A stretch of DNA of 64,000 nucleotides from Oscillospiraceae bacterium (GTDB taxonomy: Bacteria > Bacillota > Clostridia > Oscillospirales > Oscillospiraceae): positions 1-64,000 of the forward strand of contig CAKASQ030000003.1 in assembly GCA_916988195.3 (NCBI GenBank). Direction: 5' to 3'. Positions 61,617-64,000 of the stretch are shown here, one piece after another (within the stretch, counting starts at the first letter, position 1; every line of letters begins with the position of its first letter). Both the position numbers and the translations under genes were made by a program. Under the pieces are notes generated by a model. The model worked only from the letters and a program-made list of their open reading frames with translations, was not told the DNA's origin and did not search any database.

Positions 61617-62075
61617 TCAGCCTTCCTGCTGTTTTCTTCTCTCGATGGCAGCCTTTACGGCTGCCTCGTGGAAATACTCCTTCTGCTGCTTGCGGCGCTC
61701 TTTCGCCTGCTGCTTGCGGCGGGTGATGCCGGCCTTGACGGGATTATAGTTGCCGGAGACCTTTTTGGGGCTAGATGCCTTCTTTTCCGCCTTCTTCTTT
61801 TCCTGCTCGACCTTCTCGGATTTCCGCCAGATCACGAACTTCGAACCCACAACCTGAATGCCCTCTGCGCCCGTCGCTTCGCAAAGTGCGTCGCAGACCT
61901 CGCGCGGGGTCATCATCGCCGTTTCCAGCACGCGGCCCTTCACCAGCTCGTGAATGTCCAGCAGCTTTTCCGCTTCGGCGACCAGCGTTTCCGATACGCC
62001 GCCCTTGCCGACCATCAGCGTCGTGTCAATTGTATTGGCCTGCGCGCGAAGCGCAGCGCGTTCCTTACTTGTCAT
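61617..62075 (-). CDS. yhbY: Ribosome assembly RNA-binding protein YhbY, with extended tail
   Basis: A 152-residue CRM-domain protein (LRAQANTIDTTLMVGKGGVS; VLETAMMTPREVCDALCEAT; GIQVVGSKFVIWRKSEK) that binds pre-50S particles. The usual length is about 95-100; here a basic tail of ~55 residues rich in Lys/Arg/Gln follows. ATG 62075 has GAGG eight bases upstream. Confidence 0.92.
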   Translation of the reverse strand: MTSKERAALRAQANTIDTTLMVGKGGVSETLVAEAEKLLDIHELVKGRVLETAMMTPREVCDALCEATGAEGIQVVGSKFVIWRKSEKVEQEKKKAEKKASSPKKVSGNYNPVKAGITRRKQQAKERRKQQKEYFHEAAVKAAIERRKQQEG

Positions 62076-62148
62076 GTATGTTACCTCATTCCATCGAACG
62101 CCCCGGTTTTTTCCTTGGACGGACAGCGTCGTTCGTCCCTGCGGAGCG

Positions 62149-62742
62149 TCATTTTTCCTGCATCTGCTGATATTTTCTGCAAAAATCCTGCAAGGCGCGC
62201 GCCCTGTGGGAAATTGCGTTTTTCTGCTCACTCGGAAGCTCGGCATACGTCATGCCAAGCTCGGGAAGATAGAAGACCGGGTCGTAGCCGAAGCCGTTTT
62301 CCCCGTGTACCTCGCGCGTGATCACGCCCGGACACTCTCCGCGCGCAACGATCTTGCGCCCGTCCGGCCAGAGGCAGGTGATGACGCAGACAAATTTTGC
62401 CGTGCGCTTGTCGTCCGGTACGTCTTTCATGTTCTCCAGCAAAAATGCCGTGCGCTCGCCATCGGACGATTTATGGCCGTACCGCGCGGAATACACGCCC
62501 GGCGCGCCGTCCAGCGCGTCCACCATCAGCCCTGAATCGTCCGCCAGAACCGGCAGTCCGGAGGCTTTCATGACGGCCTCGGCCTTTAAAAGCGAGTTTT
62601 CTTCAAACGTCGTGCCCGTCTCGTCCACGTCGATATCGAGCCCATATTCTGATTCCAGCGCGATCTTAAAGCCGTGCTGCGACAAAATCACGGAGAGCTC
62701 CGTGAGCTTATGCGGATTTTTGCTTGCCAGAATGACTTTCAT
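62149..62742 (-). CDS. rdgB: dITP/XTP pyrophosphatase (RdgB/HAM1)
   Basis: A 197-residue Maf/HAM1 enzyme that removes ITP and XTP from the nucleotide pool: ILASKNPHKLTELSVIL, GTTFEENSLLKAEAVMKASG, VLADDSGLMVDALDGAPGVY, ENGFGYDPVFYLPEL, ISHRARALQDF. All core motifs are present. Confidence 0.96.
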   Translation of the reverse strand: MKVILASKNPHKLTELSVILSQHGFKIALESEYGLDIDVDETGTTFEENSLLKAEAVMKASGLPVLADDSGLMVDALDGAPGVYSARYGHKSSDGERTAFLLENMKDVPDDKRTAKFVCVITCLWPDGRKIVARGECPGVITREVHGENGFGYDPVFYLPELGMTYAELPSEQKNAISHRARALQDFCRKYQQMQEK

Positions 62743-62753
62743 GCCGCGCCTCC

Positions 62754-63644
62754 TTAAATCAGGGCTTCCACGAAGCTGTGCGCGTCAAAGGCCATCAGAT
62801 CGTCCATCTGCTCGCCCACGCCGACAAATTTGACCGGGATCTTGAGCGTATTGGATACGGCGATGACCACACCGCCCTTGGCCGTGCCATCGAGCTTCGT
62901 TACGACCATGCCCGTCACGCCCGCGATCTGGCTGAACTGTTCGGCCTGAATGAGGCCGTTCTGTCCGGTCGTGCCGTCGAGCACCAGAAGAACCTCCTTG
63001 CTGGCGTTGGGGAGCTCGCGGTCAATGATGCGCGAGATTTTGCCGAGCTCGTTCATGAGGTTCTGCTTGTTGTGGAGCCGGCCCGCCGTGTCGCAGATGA
63101 TCACGTCCGAGCTTCTCGCCTTCGCCGCCGCGATCGCGTCAAAGAGCACCGACGCGGGATCTGCGCCCTCGTGCTGGCGGATGATGTCCACATGCGCGCG
63201 GTTCGACCAGATTTCCAGCTGATCGGCCGCCGCCGCGCGGAACGTATCGCCCGCGCATAAAAGCACCTTTTTCCCGCTCTCACGAAGAAGGTTCGCGAGC
63301 TTCCCGATCGTCGTCGTCTTGCCCACGCCATTCACGCCGATGACGAGAATGACGGACGGCTTTGTGGAAAGGTCGAGCGTTGTCTTGCCCACGTCCATCA
63401 TGCCCTCGAGCACCTCTCGAAGGGCGAGCTTTGCCTCCTCGACGGTCTTGATGTGCCGCTCGCGCACGACGCTCCGAAGCTTTCCCATTGCCTCCTCGGT
63501 CGTCTGCATACCGAGGTCCGCGAGAATCAGGCTCTCTTCCAGATCGTCGTAAAATTCGTCGTCCAGCTCCGAGGCCGTGAAGACGCTCGAAATGGAGCTT
63601 GCCGTCTTGCTCAGGCCCTGCTTCAGTTTTTCAAAAAATCCCAT
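62754..63644 (-). CDS. ftsY: Signal recognition particle receptor FtsY
   Basis: A 296-residue SRP receptor GTPase with NG domain only and no long acidic A domain, as in many Firmicutes. G1 VIGVNGVGKTTTIGKLA, DTFRAAAADQLEIW, DTAGRLHNKQNLMNEL, TKLDGTAKGG, GVGEQMDDLMAFD. ATG 63644 has GAGG eight bases upstream. It lies downstream of smc, the usual order. Confidence 0.96.
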   Translation of the reverse strand: MGFFEKLKQGLSKTASSISSVFTASELDDEFYDDLEESLILADLGMQTTEEAMGKLRSVVRERHIKTVEEAKLALREVLEGMMDVGKTTLDLSTKPSVILVIGVNGVGKTTTIGKLANLLRESGKKVLLCAGDTFRAAAADQLEIWSNRAHVDIIRQHEGADPASVLFDAIAAAKARSSDVIICDTAGRLHNKQNLMNELGKISRIIDRELPNASKEVLLVLDGTTGQNGLIQAEQFSQIAGVTGMVVTKLDGTAKGGVVIAVSNTLKIPVKFVGVGEQMDDLMAFDAHSFVEALI

Positions 63645-63724
63645 ATATCTATCCTCTTTTCGGTTCATTGACTCTATAAGGGGTGCACGCCCCGCAAAAT
63701 TCCCACAATCTTACGTGGCATTCA

Positions 63725-63884
63725 TAGGGGCGGACGCCTCTGTCCGCCCAAGGAAACCATCGTTTTCGCCATAGATTTTCGCATTTTGATTCATTTTTCT
63801 GCGGGCGGACAGGGTCGTCCGCCCCTACGGATTTTTGCGTTCTTCCAGTGCTGTCCGTAGGGGTCGATGCCCACATCGACCCGT
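63725..63884. repeat. Cluster of interspersed palindromic repeats between smc and ftsY
   Basis: Three units: 63725-63749 (TAGGGGCGGACGCC, TCTGTCCGCCC), 63803-63830 in the opposite sense (GGGCGGACAGGGTCG, TCCGCCCCTACGG), and 63858-63884, identical to 51369-51395. Each starts or ends with a TAGGGG-type box and folds into a hairpin. The 63645-63912 gap contains no gene. Confidence 0.8.
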
Positions 63885-63912
63885 TTCCCGCATTTTTGGA
63901 AACATTTCGTGT

Positions 63913-64000
63913 TTATGCCGTAATGCCCAACTGCTTTTGAAGCTCATCCAAGTCCAGATGCAGAATTTTAGAGATGCCCTGCTCCTGCATTGTCACGCCG
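63913..64000 (-). CDS. smc: Chromosome segregation protein SMC, last 28 codons (partial)
   Basis: The frame entering from the right edge reads GVTMQEQGISKILHLDLDEL and stops at 63913. GVTM-E-G-SK-like endings and the place just upstream of ftsY point to the C-terminus of SMC. Too little is visible for more. Confidence 0.7.
   Translation of the reverse strand, partial: GVTMQEQGISKILHLDLDELQKQLGITA

Noticed and set aside
63725-63884. Possible CRISPR-like repeat cluster
   Set aside because: Only three units, in both orientations, with unequal spacing and no cas genes; they are interspersed palindromes.

Overview
The window is a chromosomal segment of an anaerobic gut Firmicute. Oscillospiraceae-type Clostridia (the Flavonifractor/Intestinimonas/Oscillibacter neighbourhood) is the best guess. 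The evidence is a T-box leader on leuS, a CD1247-type acidic protein, YqeG, a cytosolic asparaginase, the gene order yhbY-nadD/yqeK-lcp-rsfS-leuS, and Tn1549-like conjugation genes. The assignment rests on gene content and order only.

Layout. 1-8200 (all minus): debris of integrative conjugative elements (ICEs). It holds two unrelated copies of the DUF4315-DUF4366 pair, an NlpC/P60 peptidase, topB, a C5 DNA methyltransferase, and scraps of ardA, virB4 and a PAPS-reductase-like gene. Several genes are joined to unrelated sequence at abrupt breakpoints. 8201-10114: a decayed IS256-family fragment beside an intact IS256-family element. 10230-14212 (minus): a 2-keto-3-deoxygluconate (KDG) operon with two KDPG aldolases, KDG kinase and an aminotransferase; one aldolase carries a C-terminal glyoxalase-like (VOC) domain. 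14291-22697: a visibly AT-richer islet with alanine racemase, a ribose-type ABC importer and a TRZ/ATZ-type amidohydrolase, divergent from a YheO/DauR-like regulator. 22885-23285: an ICE scar made of a tRNA 3' end, a terminator and a repA 5' fragment. 23270-27403: a MerR fragment, LysR, two alkylation-repair genes, and an iron-type ABC transporter broken by a small foreign insert.

27547-40287: a sugar-acid catabolic region. A long minus-strand operon (HD protein, acetamidase/formamidase family protein, ABC importer, PfkB kinase, VOC protein, D-2-hydroxyacid dehydrogenase, 6-phosphogluconate dehydrogenase) faces a LacI regulator across a region with two full LacI-type operators, one half-like site and clear promoters. 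Split transketolase lies beyond. The most economical reading is 2-ketogluconate to 2-keto-6-phosphogluconate to 6-phosphogluconate to ribulose-5-phosphate. 40260-46485: RpiR regulator, PhnD-PhnC-PhnE-PhnE importer and a cytoplasmic 5'-nucleotidase-like phosphoesterase, without any C-P lyase gene. 46512-64000: mostly housekeeping genes (asparaginase, tex, efp, pepP-like, rpsU, leuS, rsfS, nadD-yqeK, yhbY, rdgB, ftsY, 3' end of smc), with palindromic interspersed repeats at 51.4 and 63.8 kb.

The most interesting leads are: (1) a VOC domain found fused to KDPG aldolase at one locus and standing alone beside a KdgK paralogue at another; (2) the putative 2-ketogluconate operon with an unexplained amidase and HD protein; (3) the alanine racemase / DauR-like / ABC / amidohydrolase islet; (4) the PhnCDE-phosphoesterase unit; (5) a strong hairpin directly after the binding-protein gene in all three ABC operons.
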